Shown piece after piece: positions 63,370 through 64,000 of a DNA stretch of 64,000 nt. A program made the position numbers and the translations under genes. The notes beneath the pieces were generated by a model that had not been told where the DNA came from, made no database searches, and saw only the letters and a program-made list of their open reading frames with translations. Each line of letters begins with the position of its first letter. Within the stretch, counting starts at the first letter, position 1. Origin of the DNA: Peribacillus sp. FSL E2-0218 (GTDB lineage Bacteria; Bacillota; Bacilli; Bacillales; DSM-1321). The stretch lies in assembly GCF_037992945.1 (NCBI RefSeq), contig NZ_CP150304.1, positions 2,421,501-2,485,500 on the forward strand, written 5' to 3'.

Positions 63370-64000
63370 ATGAAAAAAGAGATTCTTGCTGCACTTGGCC
63401 AGATCATTCCTCAAGAGCGGATGTTCCTCGATTTGGCAGAGCGTTATTGTTATAGCTATGACGCGTCTTTCGGCGAATATTTACCTGAAATTGTCATACA
63501 GCCGAAAAACGCCAAGGAAATCAGTGAGTTAGTGAAAATGGCCAATCTACACAAAATCCCCGTTTACCCTAGAGGATCGGGTACCTCTCTAAGTGGCGGC
63601 CCCTTACCTGTAAAAGGCGGGATGGTTCTTGATCTTACCCTTTTGCGAGATAAATTGTTTATTGACAGGGAAAATATGCTCGCGATTGTGTCTCCAGGCG
63701 TGATTACGGCCACCATCCATCAAAAAGCCGACGAAGCGGGTTTGTTTTATCCACCTGACCCAAGCAGTTCCAATGTGGCCACAATAGGCGGGAATCTATT
63801 GGAAAATTCGAGCGGACCAAAAGGGTTGAAGTATGGGACGACTAAAGAATATGTAATCGGATTGGAAGTGGTCACACCTACAGGGGAAATCATCCGTACC
63901 GGCGGAAAGACCGTGAAAAATGTTACCGGCTATGACTTGACCCGGTTAATTGTGGGTTCAGAGGGCACCTTGGGAATTGTGACGGAGGCGATCATCCGCT
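63370..64000 (+). CDS. FAD-linked oxidase, GlcD type (partial at window edge)
   Basis: The first 210 residues of a PCMH/FAD_binding_4 oxidase: PRGSGTSLSGG (FAD-binding) and PPDPSSSNVATIGGNLLENSSG are typical of glycolate oxidase GlcD and D-lactate dehydrogenases. AAGGAAGTG precedes ATG 63370, 32 nt after the last permease, so it is probably in the same sigma-54 transcript. The C terminus lies outside the window. Confidence 0.9.
   Translation, partial: MKKEILAALGQIIPQERMFLDLAERYCYSYDASFGEYLPEIVIQPKNAKEISELVKMANLHKIPVYPRGSGTSLSGGPLPVKGGMVLDLTLLRDKLFIDRENMLAIVSPGVITATIHQKADEAGLFYPPDPSSSNVATIGGNLLENSSGPKGLKYGTTKEYVIGLEVVTPTGEIIRTGGKTVKNVTGYDLTRLIVGSEGTLGIVTEAIIR

Noticed and set aside
1..64000. 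tRNA genes and CRISPR arrays
   Set aside because: No T-loop/CCA pattern in a cloverleaf context and no regularly spaced repeats were found by eye.

Overview
The window looks like chromosome of a low-GC, spore-forming Bacillaceae, most like the Peribacillus/Bacillus simplex group. The evidence is strong AGGAGG-type ribosome sites with many TTG/GTG starts, SpoIIS and SpoVB-type sporulation genes, HemAT, an arginase with its permease, an IseA-family protein, YkuK/YpbS-type Firmicute genes and a Bacillus-type beta-amylase. No tRNA, rRNA, CRISPR array or prophage module was seen. The species is an inference.

Layout. 1-2300 is markedly AT-rich and mostly decayed; it holds one membrane-anchored Mrr-type nuclease gene. 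2300-13100 carries a nucleoid-associated protein, HemAT, a TatA, a candidate small RNA, a 6S RNA, an aromatic-acid-type MFS carrier, YnfA and EamA membrane proteins, an MBL-fold hydrolase, the spoIISA-spoIISB-spoIISC toxin/antitoxin operon (two antitoxin genes under 60 codons) and a GAF-GGDEF cyclase. 13500-21400 has a SUV3-like helicase, small membrane proteins, a tandem DUF948 pair and a SpoVB-like flippase. 21500-24300 is an arginine catabolism pair. 26400-32100 is a five-gene cassette (amidohydrolase, M20 amidohydrolase, DUF3311, SSS symporter, nitrilase-type amidase), followed by a small frameshifted gene and an S9 peptidase. 34400-44100 holds a Na+/H+ antiporter, a second MBL protein, a glutamate-synthase-like protein, a PadR/HAAS regulatory pair, a methyltransferase and an IseA-type secreted protein. 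44460-46030 is a yybP-ykoY (Mn2+) riboswitch ahead of a half-length Spo0M-like protein and an MscS channel. 46200-49440 has an MFS efflux pump with a structured leader; its terminator has been hit by an IS1182-family element. 49690-54500 carries OsmC, DUF2533, YkuK, beta-amylase, a decayed gene and a DinB-like protein.

The last 9 kb form one regulatory and metabolic unit. A sensor kinase with an extracytoplasmic amino-acid-type binding domain and an NtrC-class regulator are followed by a near-consensus sigma-54 promoter with three copies of a CGGCAA-type motif upstream. That promoter precedes a TAXI-family lipoprotein, a complete Pot-type ABC importer and a GlcD-type FAD oxidase that runs off the window. 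The arrangement suggests substrate-sensed, sigma-54-dependent uptake and oxidation of a small (hydroxy)carboxylate; the substrate is inferred, not shown.
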